64,000 nucleotides of DNA, from contig CAZDOK010000001.1 in the NCBI GenBank assembly GCA_964507025.1, positions 62,001 through 126,000 on the forward strand, given 5' to 3'. A program made the translations under genes and the position numbers. Below are positions 43,272 to 51,586 of the stretch, in pieces. The notes under the pieces are model-generated. The model was not told where the DNA came from and made no database searches. It saw nothing but the letters and a program-made list of their open reading frames with translations. Origin of the DNA: Amarobacter sp964507025. Its GTDB lineage: Bacteria; Chloroflexota; Dehalococcoidia; Tepidiformales; Tepidiformaceae. How positions within the stretch are numbered: the stretch's first letter is position 1; each line of letters starts with the position of its first letter.

Positions 43272-43371
43272 GGTGTTCCCTCCCGCGACCGCGCTGTCCG
43301 GTCCTGGGCCCGGCCGGCAGCATAAGTACTATCATCTCCCGTCACGCAAGCCCCCCGGGGCACAGATCCTG

Positions 43372-44061
43372 TCAGGTGCCGTTCCCACGGCGCCCATTTC
43401 TCGAGGCGCGCTGGGCCGATGCGCGATCGAGGATCTCGCGCACCTCGGCATCACTCGTGGGGCCAAACTCGCGGTACCAGAGCCCGACCGCGTAGAACGG
43501 GCTTGGCGTGAGTGGGCAGACGCATTCAAGGCCGTCAAACTCCAGCACAAGCTCCCGGCAGGTCTCCGGGGCCGCGACCGGCGCGGCGATGACAACGCGG
43601 AAAGTCCCCATGCGCCGCCCCGCCTCGATGGCCGCTCTCATCGATGCACCCGTGGCCAGCCCGTCGTCCACGAGCAGCACCGTGCGGCCCCGTACATCCA
43701 GGGGCGGACGGTGACCGCGATACGCCAGCTCCCGGCGCTCAAGTTCAATGCGTTCGGCGGCGGCCACCCGTTCGATGTCTGCGGGCGCGATCCGCAGCTC
43801 ATCGAGGACCTCGTGGTTGAGCACACGAATGCCACCGCTGGCAATGGCGCCCATCGCCAGCTCCGGGTGTTGCGGCACGCCAAGCTTCCTGACCAGGAAC
43901 ACATCGAGCTCCAGGCCGAGCGCGTCTGCAACCTCGTAGGCCACAGGCACGCCGCCGCGAGCAAGCCCCAGCACCAGCGTCTCCCGAGGGAGGCCGTGCG
44001 TTTCCAGGACCTCAGCGAGGAGTCGCCCTGCCGAACGGCGGTCTGTGTACTGCCGGTCCAT
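43372..44061 (-). CDS. Phosphoribosyltransferase family protein
   Basis: A 229-residue type I phosphoribosyltransferase. The PRPP-binding loop is VLLVDDGLATGASMRAA, and GLARGGVPVAYEVADALGLE lines the substrate pocket. The substrate base is unclear; the family found with dienelactone-hydrolase-like proteins is uncharacterised. GGLECVCPLTPSPF-like C-terminal block (LECVCPLTPSPFYAVGLWY) is typical of this subgroup. It leads a minus-strand run ending with uvrC and the GDSL gene. Confidence 0.88.
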   Translation of the reverse strand: MDRQYTDRRSAGRLLAEVLETHGLPRETLVLGLARGGVPVAYEVADALGLELDVFLVRKLGVPQHPELAMGAIASGGIRVLNHEVLDELRIAPADIERVAAAERIELERRELAYRGHRPPLDVRGRTVLLVDDGLATGASMRAAIEAGRRMGTFRVVIAAPVAAPETCRELVLEFDGLECVCPLTPSPFYAVGLWYREFGPTSDAEVREILDRASAQRASRNGRRGNGT

Positions 44062-44207
44062 GACAGTGGAGTGTGACAGGGACCAGCCGGGAAGTGAGGG
44101 GCTTTCGGTCCGGCTATTCCGCCCGGTTGTCCCGCGACCCTTGAGCCGTCGCTCGCGTTAGCGCCCCGGCCACGTAGAATCGGGCGCACCAACCCGCGGA
44201 GCCGCCC

Positions 44208-45014
44208 ATGTCCTACGAAGCCATCCTCTACGACGTCGCAGACGGTGTCGCCACCATCACACTGAACAAGCCCGAACGGCTGAACGCTTTCGATAACCAG
44301 ATGCTCGCCGAATGGGCGGACGCCATCCACCGGGCGGACCAGGATCGCGGGGTGGGGGCCATCATCATCACGGGCGCGGGCCGGGGTTTCTGCAGCGGCA
44401 TGAACGTCGCCGCCGAAGCTGGTGGCTCTGGAGTCCTCCGCTCCCAGGCCAGCGTCGCCGACCGGCGCCACAGCCTCCGCGACCGCGTCCATCCGATTCC
44501 CCGGGCGCTGATCCAGCTGGAGAAGCCGTACATCGCCGCGATCAACGGCGCCGCTGCCGGGGCGGGTATGGATATGGCCACCATGGCCGATATACGGTTC
44601 GCCGCCAGCACGGCCCGCATGGGCATGACCTATGTCCGGATGGGCCTGATTCCAGGCGATGGCGGGACCTACACGCTTCCGCGCATCGTCGGTACCCAGC
44701 GCGCACTCGACCTCATCTGGACCGGCCGGATGATCACCGCCCAGGAAGCGTTGGAGATGGGCTACCTCATGGCGGTGTATGAGCCCGACGAGCTGATGCC
44801 TCGCGTGAGGGAATACGCCCGCCAGGTTGCACAGGGGCCCGGCGTCGCCGTCCAGCTCTCGAAGAAGCTGGTGTACCGCTCGGCGAACATCTCCTTCGAC
44901 GAGCACCTGGATATCGCCCAGATGGCCATGTTCGTCGCCCAGTCCACGGAAGATGCGAGGGAGGGGCCGCGCGCATTCGTGGAGAAGCGGGAACCGCAAT
45001 TCAAGGGCGAGTAG
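44208..45014 (+). CDS. Enoyl-CoA hydratase/isomerase family protein
   Basis: A 268-residue crotonase-fold protein with GRGFCSGMNVAAEA as oxyanion-hole segment, NGAAAGAGMDMATMADIRF and GLIPGDGGTYTLPRIVG, the latter with the Gly-rich turn usual in hydratases. The C-terminal FVEKREPQFKGE is common in beta-oxidation enzymes. A TAGAAT 33 nt before the ATG may be its -10. It resembles the enoyl-CoA hydratase at 16560 only at family level. Confidence 0.88.
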   Translation: MSYEAILYDVADGVATITLNKPERLNAFDNQMLAEWADAIHRADQDRGVGAIIITGAGRGFCSGMNVAAEAGGSGVLRSQASVADRRHSLRDRVHPIPRALIQLEKPYIAAINGAAAGAGMDMATMADIRFAASTARMGMTYVRMGLIPGDGGTYTLPRIVGTQRALDLIWTGRMITAQEALEMGYLMAVYEPDELMPRVREYARQVAQGPGVAVQLSKKLVYRSANISFDEHLDIAQMAMFVAQSTEDAREGPRAFVEKREPQFKGE

Positions 45015-45091
45015 GAACAATCCAGGTCAACCCGGCCATCCGGCCGGCGCAGACCCGCCGGTCGGCCGCTGACGGCCTTGCTCCCGTGGGG

Positions 45092-45106
45092 TATGGTCAA
45101 ATGACC
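45092..45106. promoter_or_regulatory. Palindrome over -10-like box
   Basis: GGTCA-AA-TGACC (45095-45106) is a perfect 5-bp inverted repeat overlapping TATGGT (45092-45097), before the small gene at 45125. A repressor site is possible, but short palindromes arise by chance. Confidence 0.3.
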
Positions 45107-45124
45107 ACTCCAGGAGGTTCCGCC

Positions 45125-45346
45125 ATGCGTACTACCGACGACTGGGTCGCCCGCAACGTGCCGGATACGCAGGAAGCGATTCGCCAGGCCCTGGAGGTCC
45201 TCGAGCGCTTCGGCTACAAGCCGCACGACGTCGACCACCTCATCAAGCACGGCGCGGGCGGCGGTCCGGGCGATGGCGATGCCGACCTCGACATGGCCAT
45301 CAGCCTGCTCGGGCGGCTCCGCGCCGCGGGTATCGAAGTGCAGTAA
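45125..45346 (+). CDS. Small conserved-looking protein
   Basis: A 73-residue acidic helical protein starting MRTTDDWVARNVPDTQEAIR with GDGDADLDMAISLLGRLRAA at the end. There is a good AGGAGG six nt upstream of the ATG, so it is a real gene. I do not recognise the family. It precedes the peroxiredoxin by 34 bp and may be cotranscribed. Confidence 0.7.
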   Translation: MRTTDDWVARNVPDTQEAIRQALEVLERFGYKPHDVDHLIKHGAGGGPGDGDADLDMAISLLGRLRAAGIEVQ

Positions 45347-45380
45347 GACCGGCCGCGTGCAGGCTGGTATTGTGTCTCGT

Positions 45381-45836
45381 ATGACCCTCGAAACTGGACA
45401 GCCGGCCCTGCCGTTCTCTCTTCGCAACAAGAAGCGGGAGGAGGTCACGCTCGATTCGTATCCGGGCAGGCACCTCGTCCTCGCCTTCTACCCGATGGCC
45501 TTCACCGGTGGCTGAGCGAGCGAGATGACGGCCTTCCGAACCCATACCGACAGGTTCGTGGAGGCCGATGCCCAGGTCCTGGGCATCTCGGTCGATTCAT
45601 TCGCCGCCGCGGGAGAGTTCGAGGAAAAGCTCGGGCTCGAATTCCCGCTCCTCAGCGACTTCCCGCGCAACGAGACGGGCCGCGCCTACGGCGTCTACAA
45701 CGAGGCGTTCGGCGTGCATACCCGCACCACGATCGTCATCGACAAAGATCGCATCGTGCGCGACATCTACGTGGAGCCGCGTGACTTCGAGTCCCACCCG
45801 GTCCACGCTCTCGAAGTGCTCGCAAGCCTCCAGTAG
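45381..45836 (+). CDS. Peroxiredoxin, AhpE type, with UGA (probable Sec) as catalytic residue
   Basis: The 151-residue frame encodes a thiol peroxidase that reduces hydroperoxides. It begins MTLETGQPALPFSL and reaches FYPMAFTGG, TGA, ASEMTAFR at 45513-45515. In AhpE the equivalent FPLAFTGICQGEL has the peroxidatic Cys at residue 45; here codon 45 is the TGA, in frame with the rest (SVDSFAAAGEFEEKLGLEFP, AYGVYNEAFGVHTRTTIVID). A single TGA at exactly the catalytic position, with the frame fully conserved on both sides, is the signature of a selenoprotein (PrxU). Hairpins directly follow (separate entry). Pseudogene or base error would be the alternatives. Confidence 0.8.
45530..45587 (+). promoter_or_regulatory. 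Candidate SECIS hairpins after the UGA codon
   Basis: Two hairpins follow the UGA. The first (45530-45566) pairs GGCCT with AGGCC and CGAACC with GGTTCG, with a U bulge at 45559; its 10-nt apical loop begins 28 nt after the UGA, inside the usual bacterial range of about 16-37 nt. The second (45567-45587) is a perfect 9-bp stem with the loop GTC, starting with G-U as in known loops, but its loop is 60 nt from the UGA. Which, if either, binds SelB is unknown. Confidence 0.5.
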
Positions 45837-45852
45837 CGCGCGATACCCGCGT

Positions 45853-45893
45853 ACCGGTTGGTGCCGAAAGTTGCCTGCTTTCGGCCCACCGGT
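45853..45893 (+). terminator. Strong hairpin after the peroxiredoxin gene
   Basis: CCGAAAG-N7-CTTTCGG is a perfect stem flanked by ACCGGT on both sides, 17 bp after the stop. There is no U tract, so it may be a terminator or an mRNA-stabilising structure. Confidence 0.55.
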
Positions 45894-45988
45894 TGGCATG
45901 TACCCTGTGCGACAATCGCAGGCGTGTCCGGCGGCCCCGGCATGCCAGATGCCGCAACACTCCTCGCCGGACGTGGGAGGCGGCCCCC

Positions 45989-47440
45989 ATGTCTCGCGAG
46001 TCCACCCGGCGCCGTCCGGCACCCGCCTACACCTTCACCTTCCAGGCGCAGTATCCCGACCAGCCCGGCATGCTGGCCCACATCGCCGCGGCCGTTGCCG
46101 AAGCGGGCGGGAGCATGGGCGAGATCGACGTGGTCCGCTCGACACCGCGCTGGATCCTGCGGGAGTTCCACGTCTCGGCCCATGACGACGAACACGCGCG
46201 CCAGGTACTCGCCCGCGTCCGCAAGCTACGGGGAGTCAGCATTAAGGCGGCCACCGACCGCGTGTTCCGCAGTCACCGTGGCGGCAAGATCGAAATCCAC
46301 AACAGGGTACCGGTTGCCACCCTGCGCGATCTCTCTACCGTGTACACGCCAGGCGTGGCCCGGGTTTGCCTGGCAATCGAGCGTGAGCCCCAGGCAGCCT
46401 ACGAACTCACGACCAAGGGCAACAGCGTCGCCGTCGTGACCGATGGCACGGCCGTCCTTGGCCTCGGCGACATTGGCCCCGCGGCCGCCATGCCGGTCAT
46501 GGAAGGCAAGGCGATGCTCTTCAAGGCGTTCGGCGGTGTCGATGCCTGGCCGATTTGCCTCAGCACCCGCGACCCCGACGAGATCGTCGCGACCGTCAAA
46601 GCGATAGCGCCGGGGTTTGGCGGAATCAACCTGGAGGACATCTCCGCTCCTCGCTGCTTCGAAATCGAGGAGCGCCTTCGAGCGGAGCTCGATATCCCGG
46701 TCTTTCACGATGATCAGCACGGGACGGCGGTGGTCGTCCTCGCGGCGCTCATCAATGCCCTCCGCCTGGTGAAGAAGGAGCCATCGGACCTGAAGGTCGT
46801 CGTTCTTGGCGCCGGTGCCGCGGGCATCGCCTGCTCGCGCATCATCATGGCCGCGGGCGTCACCAGCATCATCGGGTGCGATCGCTCCGGGATCATCTAC
46901 CGCGGCCGTGGCGAGCACATGAACTCGATGAAGGAATGGTTCGCTGAACACACCAACCCGGAGAGCCGCCGAGGCACCATTAGCGATGCGCTCGAAGGGG
47001 CCGACCTCCTCCTCGGGCTTGCGGGGCCAGACCTCGTCACCGTCGACGACATCAAGCGCATGAACCGCGATCCCATGGTGTTCGCCATGGCCAACCCCGA
47101 CCCGGAGATCCGCCCGGAGCTCGCGGCGCCCCACGTCGCCATCATGGCCACTGGCCGTTCGGACTTCCCGAACCAGATCAATAATGTCCTCTGCTTCCCC
47201 GGCCTGTTTCGTGGCGTGCTCGACGTCCGGGCTCGCGAGATCAACGAAGAGATGAAGCTTGCCGCCGCCTACGCGATCGCCGATTCCGTCTCGAAGACGG
47301 AGTTGAGTGCCGAGTACATCATCCCGAGCGTGTTTCATCCCACGGTCTTCAAGAACGTCGCCCGCGCTGTAGCGAAGAGGGCTATCGAGACGGGGGTGGC
47401 GTCGCATCCCGCAAAGGCATCTCGCCAGGTCTTCATATGA
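45989..47440 (+). CDS. NAD(P)-dependent malic enzyme with N-terminal ACT domain
   Basis: The enzyme decarboxylates malate to pyruvate with reduction of NAD(P). Residues about 10-85 are an ACT domain (PDQPGMLAHIAAAVAEAGGS), a ligand-binding regulatory unit. The malic core follows: VYTPGVARVC, EGKAMLFKAFGGVDAWPICL with the catalytic Lys, NLEDISAPRCFEIE and HDDQHGTAVVVLAAL, then the Rossmann motif LGAGAAGIACSR. The 483-residue product starts at the ATG at 45989 with GGGAGG upstream; upstream in-frame sequence looks non-coding. Confidence 0.93.
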   Translation: MSRESTRRRPAPAYTFTFQAQYPDQPGMLAHIAAAVAEAGGSMGEIDVVRSTPRWILREFHVSAHDDEHARQVLARVRKLRGVSIKAATDRVFRSHRGGKIEIHNRVPVATLRDLSTVYTPGVARVCLAIEREPQAAYELTTKGNSVAVVTDGTAVLGLGDIGPAAAMPVMEGKAMLFKAFGGVDAWPICLSTRDPDEIVATVKAIAPGFGGINLEDISAPRCFEIEERLRAELDIPVFHDDQHGTAVVVLAALINALRLVKKEPSDLKVVVLGAGAAGIACSRIIMAAGVTSIIGCDRSGIIYRGRGEHMNSMKEWFAEHTNPESRRGTISDALEGADLLLGLAGPDLVTVDDIKRMNRDPMVFAMANPDPEIRPELAAPHVAIMATGRSDFPNQINNVLCFPGLFRGVLDVRAREINEEMKLAAAYAIADSVSKTELSAEYIIPSVFHPTVFKNVARAVAKRAIETGVASHPAKASRQVFI

Positions 47441-47462
47441 CGGCGCGCGCGGCCGGGAGCGG

Positions 47463-48125
47463 CTAGCGGCCCGCCGCCGCCCGCAGGTCGGCCAGGTTCT
47501 CGGCAACGCTCTTTTCGCCGTTGTACACGGAGCTTCCGCACACCACGATGCTCGCGCCGGCGTGCGCGCACTGCGAGATGTTGCCCACCTTCACACCCCC
47601 GTCGATCTCGATCTCGGCCCCATAGCCGCCTTCGTCGAGCATTCGCCGGATGTGCCGCACCTTTTCGAGCTGCCGCGGGATCATCTGCTGACCACCCCAG
47701 CCCGGATTGATCGTCATCACCATCACCTGGTCGACGTCGGGTAACGACTCCTCGATCGCCGCGACCGGAGTCCCCGGGTTGATGCACACTCCCGCCCTGA
47801 CGCCCAGCCGGTGAATCGAATCGAGCGTCCGGTTGATGTGGGGCGAAACCTCGATGTGCACGTTGATGGTCTGTGCCGTCTCCGCGAACTGTTCGACCAG
47901 CCGTTCCGGCTCGAGTGTCATCAGGTGGAGGTCGAAGGGGAGGGTGGTGACCTTCCGAAGCGCATCGACGACCAGCCTGCCGAACGTAAACTGCGGCACG
48001 AAACGCCCGTCCATCAGGTCCAGGTGGAGGAGATCGGCACCACCCGCTTCCGCTGCCCGCACCTCGTCGGCCAGCCGCCCAAAGTCCGCCGTGAGGATCG
48101 AGGGAGCGATCTTGAGGAGTGTCAT
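47463..48125 (-). CDS. rpe: Ribulose-phosphate 3-epimerase
   Basis: Rpe interconverts ribulose-5-phosphate and xylulose-5-phosphate in the pentose phosphate pathway. The 220-residue TIM barrel has HLDLMDGRFVPQFTFG, VMTINPGWGGQQMI and EIEIDGGVKVGN with the metal and catalytic Asp residues. The -10 TAGAAT (48132-48137, minus strand) ends 6 nt before the ATG, so it is likely leaderless. Convergent with the malic enzyme. Confidence 0.95.
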   Translation of the reverse strand: MTLLKIAPSILTADFGRLADEVRAAEAGGADLLHLDLMDGRFVPQFTFGRLVVDALRKVTTLPFDLHLMTLEPERLVEQFAETAQTINVHIEVSPHINRTLDSIHRLGVRAGVCINPGTPVAAIEESLPDVDQVMVMTINPGWGGQQMIPRQLEKVRHIRRMLDEGGYGAEIEIDGGVKVGNISQCAHAGASIVVCGSSVYNGEKSVAENLADLRAAAGR

Positions 48126-48131
48126 GAGACG

Positions 48132-48137
48132 ATTCTA
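48132..48137 (-). promoter_or_regulatory. -10 box of leaderless rpe
   Basis: TAGAAT on the minus strand, six nt before the rpe ATG. The plus-strand TATACT at 48158-48163 is the probable -10 for degV. Confidence 0.55.
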
Positions 48138-48188
48138 CGTCGTTTCGCCGCTGCGTTTATACTTGCCTGCGTAGGCGCCTGAACAATT

Positions 48189-49028
48189 ATGACCGTTCGC
48201 ATCGTAACCGACTCGACCTGCGACCTCCCGGCCGAGCAGATTGACCGCTATGGGATCACCGTGGTGCCGTTGACCGTGTTTTTCGGCGACGAGGCGCTGC
48301 TCGACGGAGTCGATGTCACCCCCGCCGATTTCTACACCCGCATGGCTGCGTTCAAGGGACTGCCCCGGACGAGCCAGCCCTCGGTGGAGCTCTTTCAGGA
48401 TGCCTACCGAAGCCTCGCCAGCGATGGGGTGGACGTTGTCTCGATTCACATCTCCTCCAGGCTTTCCGGCACCCTGAACGCCGCCTCGGTCGCACGCGAG
48501 GTCGTGAAGGAAGAAGTCCACGTCGACCTGATCGACTCGTACAACGTGAGCCTCGGGCTCGGGCTCATCGTGCTTGAGGCAGCGCGGGCGGCACAGGCGG
48601 GCGCCACTCTTCCGGAGGTTGTCGCCACCGCCCGGCGCGCCATGGATCGCGTGTCCGTTCATGTCGTCGTCGATACGCTCGAGTACCTCCAGAAGGGCGG
48701 CCGCATTGGGCGAGCCCGGTCGTTCCTCGGCTCCGTTCTCAGTATCAAGCCCATCATCCGCGTGGAAGACGGGGAGGTTGCGCCCTTCGAGCGGGTCCGG
48801 ACTCGTGCGAAGGCGATTGAGCGCATGTTCGAGCTCGCGTCGAACATGCCCCGCGCCAGGGAGATGTTCGTCGGATGCAGCGGGGACGACAGCGATGCGC
48901 GTGCGCTGATCGAGCGGCTCCGTCCCCATCTTCCTCACACGGAGTTGCGGCTGGGGTACCTTGGGCCCGTGGTTGGCGTGTACACCGGTCCGAACGCGCT
49001 CGGTATCGCGGCGCTGGAGCGAGAGTGA
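48189..49028 (+). CDS. DegV family fatty-acid-binding protein
   Basis: DegV proteins bind fatty acids and can present them to fatty acid kinase FakA for phosphorylation. The 279-residue protein begins TVRIVTDSTCDLPAEQI, with LPRTSQPSVELFQD and SSRLSGTLNAA, and later LEYLQKGGRIGRARSFLGS, all typical. No kinase gene is next to it. The last codons overlap recG by 4 bp (GTGA). Confidence 0.93.
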   Translation: MTVRIVTDSTCDLPAEQIDRYGITVVPLTVFFGDEALLDGVDVTPADFYTRMAAFKGLPRTSQPSVELFQDAYRSLASDGVDVVSIHISSRLSGTLNAASVAREVVKEEVHVDLIDSYNVSLGLGLIVLEAARAAQAGATLPEVVATARRAMDRVSVHVVVDTLEYLQKGGRIGRARSFLGSVLSIKPIIRVEDGEVAPFERVRTRAKAIERMFELASNMPRAREMFVGCSGDDSDARALIERLRPHLPHTELRLGYLGPVVGVYTGPNALGIAALERE

Positions 49029-51553
49029 GCGCGGTGGCCACCGAGGCCGGCCGCCTCATCCGGGTGTTCGAGCTCGAACGCGACCGCGGGTTCGATAACC
49101 AGGCGGTGGTCGGCGGTCTCGATCGCATGCTCATCCAGATGGTCGAGGATGGCGTCATCCGCAAGGGTACCGCGCTCGAGGCGCGGCTCCACGCCCTGCC
49201 TCCCGGAGGCTACCGCTCCCTCGGCGCGGCCGAGCGCGATGCCTGGGTCAGCGGGACGCTTGTGGCGCTCCGGCGCGAGCAGATCGCACCGGTCCAGGGC
49301 CCCAACGCGCCACTCGCCTTGAAGCGCTCCTCCACACCACCCACCCCTACGCCTCAGCCGACGGCAATCCGGGCGCCGTCCTCGGCCGGTACGGTGCGCC
49401 GTGCGGCCGTTGGCGCGCAGGAAGCGACGGCGTCGGAGGCGGGCCGCCTGACACCAGGCTCGCCCGTCACGCGACTGCCTGGCGTGGGCCGGGCAGCCGT
49501 CGCGCGGTTCGAGCGGCTCGGAGTGACAACAGCCGGCGATGCCGTGTTCCTCTTCCCCCGCCGGTTCAATGACTTCACGGACCTCCGCAAGATCAGCGAC
49601 CTTCGGCCAGGCAGCCAGCCCCAGACGGTGGTCGGCACCATCTTCACCATCGGCGAGGTCCGCTTCGGCCGGCGGCTGCGTGGCACCCAGGCCGTGATTA
49701 CCGACGGCTCGGGCATGCTCAAGGCAATGTGGTGGAACATGCCATTTGTCGCGCGCGCTCTTTCGCAGGGGCAACGCGTCGTCCTCTCCGGGCGTGTCCG
49801 TGAGTACCGCGGCCGCATCCAGATGGAGAACCCGGAGTATGAACCGGCCGATGACGACGCCTTTGAGGCAGGGCGCCTCCAGCCCGTCTATCCGGCCACC
49901 CAGGGACTCGGCCAGCGCACGATCCGTAACGCGGTGAAGGCTGCCGTCGAGGCGCTCGCTGGAGAAGTCGCCGACCCCGTGCCCGGGTGGCTCGGCCACG
50001 AAGAGGGGCTCTCGCCGGTGGAGAAGGCCATCCGCGAATATCACTTCCCGTCGCACGCTGGCGCGGCCGAGGAAGCTCGCCAGCGCCTCGCCATCGGCGA
50101 ATTCCTGGCCGTCCAGGCGGCGGTGCTGATTCGCCGCGCCGAGTGGCAGCAGGGGAACGACGCGCCCTCGCTCTCGCTGGAATCCGAGCGCGAGGGCCTT
50201 CTTCGGTCGTTGCCCTTCCCGCTCACCCGGGCGCAAGAGCGCTGCCTCTCGGAGATCGAACTCGACCTTCGCGGGCCACATCCCATGCTCCGCCTGCTCC
50301 AGGGCGATGTCGGCAGCGGCAAGACGGTGGTCGCCTTCGCCGCGATGCTTGCCGCCGTGCGCTCGGGGTACCAGGCCGCGCTCATGGCGCCCACCGAAAT
50401 CCTGGCGGAGCAACATTACCGATCGCTGTCTCGCCTGCTCGGCGGGGACCAGGTCTCTGCGCTCGATGGCATGTTCGCGCCGCCCTGGCTCGGCCGGCCG
50501 CTTCGCGTGCTCATGCTGACCGGCTCGCTTACCGCTTCGCAGAAGCAGCAGATCCGTGGCGACGCGGCCCACGGTGGCGCCGATATCATCATCGGCACCC
50601 ATGCGCTCCTCGAGGACGACGTGGCCATCCCGCGACTGGGGCTGGCCGTCGTTGATGAACAGCACCGCTTCGGGGTCATGCAGCGAGCCCGACTCCGCCA
50701 AAAGGGGATGAACCCCCACCTGCTTGTCATGACGGCGACGCCGATCCCGCGGACCCTCGCGCTCACGGTCTACGGCGACCTCGAGGTCTCGACCATCGAC
50801 GAGATGCCGCCGGGCCGAAAGCCGGTGCGAACGCGCTGGTACCAGCCCCACGAACGCGATGAGGCCTACGCATTCCTGCGGAAACGCCTCGATGCGGGCG
50901 AACAGGTGTACATCATCTGCCCGCTCGTCGAGGAATCCGAAACGCTGGACGTGCGCTCCGCCGAGGAGGAGTTCGAACACCTCCGCAACGGTCCGCTTCG
51001 CGGCTACGACCTCGAACTGCTGCACGGCCGCATGCCAGCACGCCAGAAGGACGACGTGATGGCGCGTTTCGGACGGAACGAGGCGCGGGTGCTTGTCTCC
51101 ACGAGCGTCATCGAGGTTGGCATCGACGTCCCGAACGCCACCGTCATCGTCATCGAGGGGGCGGAGCGGTTCGGGCTGAGCCAGCTGCACCAGTTCCGGG
51201 GCCGCGTTGGCCGCTCCGAGAAGCAGAGCTACTGCCTGCTCTTCAGCAGCGAGGAAGACCCCGGCCCCGAAGCGCGGGAACGCCTCGAAGCCATGTGCGA
51301 GACCACCGATGGCTTCAAGCTTGCCGAGGTCGACCTCCGCATGCGCGGCGAGGGAGAAACCTGGGGCCGACTCCAGAGCGGCTCGAACACCATGCTCCGC
51401 GTCGCGCGCCTCACCGACCGCGACATCCTCCTCCATGCGCGCTCCATGGCCGCACGCGTCCTGGCGCGGGACCCGATGTTGCAGGCGGCCGAGCACCGCG
51501 CCCTCGCCGAGGCGGTGAAGCCGTTCCTCGAAAAGGCCACCGAGGCGAACTAA
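49025..51553 (+). CDS. recG: ATP-dependent DNA helicase RecG
   Basis: RecG regresses stalled forks and migrates branched DNA. The 842-residue protein has a wedge/OB domain (PVTRLPGVGRAAVARFE and FPRRFNDF onward), then SF2 motifs: LQGDVGSGKTVVAFAAM (Walker A), VVDEQHRFGV (DExH-like), MTATPIPRTLALTVYGD and QFRGRVGRSEKQSYCLL. The N-terminus carries an extra 140 or so residues with a variable linker (STPPTPTPQPTAIRAP) before the wedge. The GTG at 49025 overlaps the degV stop; an in-frame open stretch earlier is antisense-like and non-coding. Confidence 0.95.
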   Translation: MSAVATEAGRLIRVFELERDRGFDNQAVVGGLDRMLIQMVEDGVIRKGTALEARLHALPPGGYRSLGAAERDAWVSGTLVALRREQIAPVQGPNAPLALKRSSTPPTPTPQPTAIRAPSSAGTVRRAAVGAQEATASEAGRLTPGSPVTRLPGVGRAAVARFERLGVTTAGDAVFLFPRRFNDFTDLRKISDLRPGSQPQTVVGTIFTIGEVRFGRRLRGTQAVITDGSGMLKAMWWNMPFVARALSQGQRVVLSGRVREYRGRIQMENPEYEPADDDAFEAGRLQPVYPATQGLGQRTIRNAVKAAVEALAGEVADPVPGWLGHEEGLSPVEKAIREYHFPSHAGAAEEARQRLAIGEFLAVQAAVLIRRAEWQQGNDAPSLSLESEREGLLRSLPFPLTRAQERCLSEIELDLRGPHPMLRLLQGDVGSGKTVVAFAAMLAAVRSGYQAALMAPTEILAEQHYRSLSRLLGGDQVSALDGMFAPPWLGRPLRVLMLTGSLTASQKQQIRGDAAHGGADIIIGTHALLEDDVAIPRLGLAVVDEQHRFGVMQRARLRQKGMNPHLLVMTATPIPRTLALTVYGDLEVSTIDEMPPGRKPVRTRWYQPHERDEAYAFLRKRLDAGEQVYIICPLVEESETLDVRSAEEEFEHLRNGPLRGYDLELLHGRMPARQKDDVMARFGRNEARVLVSTSVIEVGIDVPNATVIVIEGAERFGLSQLHQFRGRVGRSEKQSYCLLFSSEEDPGPEARERLEAMCETTDGFKLAEVDLRMRGEGETWGRLQSGSNTMLRVARLTDRDILLHARSMAARVLARDPMLQAAEHRALAEAVKPFLEKATEAN

Positions 51554-51574
51554 CCCGCCAGTCCGGACCGTCCC

Positions 51575-51580
51575 TATAAT
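51575..51580 (+). promoter_or_regulatory. TATAAT -10 of leaderless radA
   Basis: TATAAT ends 6 nt before the radA ATG at 51587; the intervening bases are CCCACG, and no Shine-Dalgarno is present. It begins 22 bp after the recG stop. Confidence 0.6.
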
Positions 51581-51586
51581 CCCACG

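Noticed and set aside
45513..45515. TGA in the peroxiredoxin as the end of a short gene
   Set aside because: The frame resumes with the rest of the family sequence and ends at a normal length (151 residues); a truncated 44-residue protein would lack the active site.
48935..51496. Long open minus-strand frame opposite recG
   Set aside because: Same effect: low-complexity antisense frame with no domain; RecG is complete on the plus strand.
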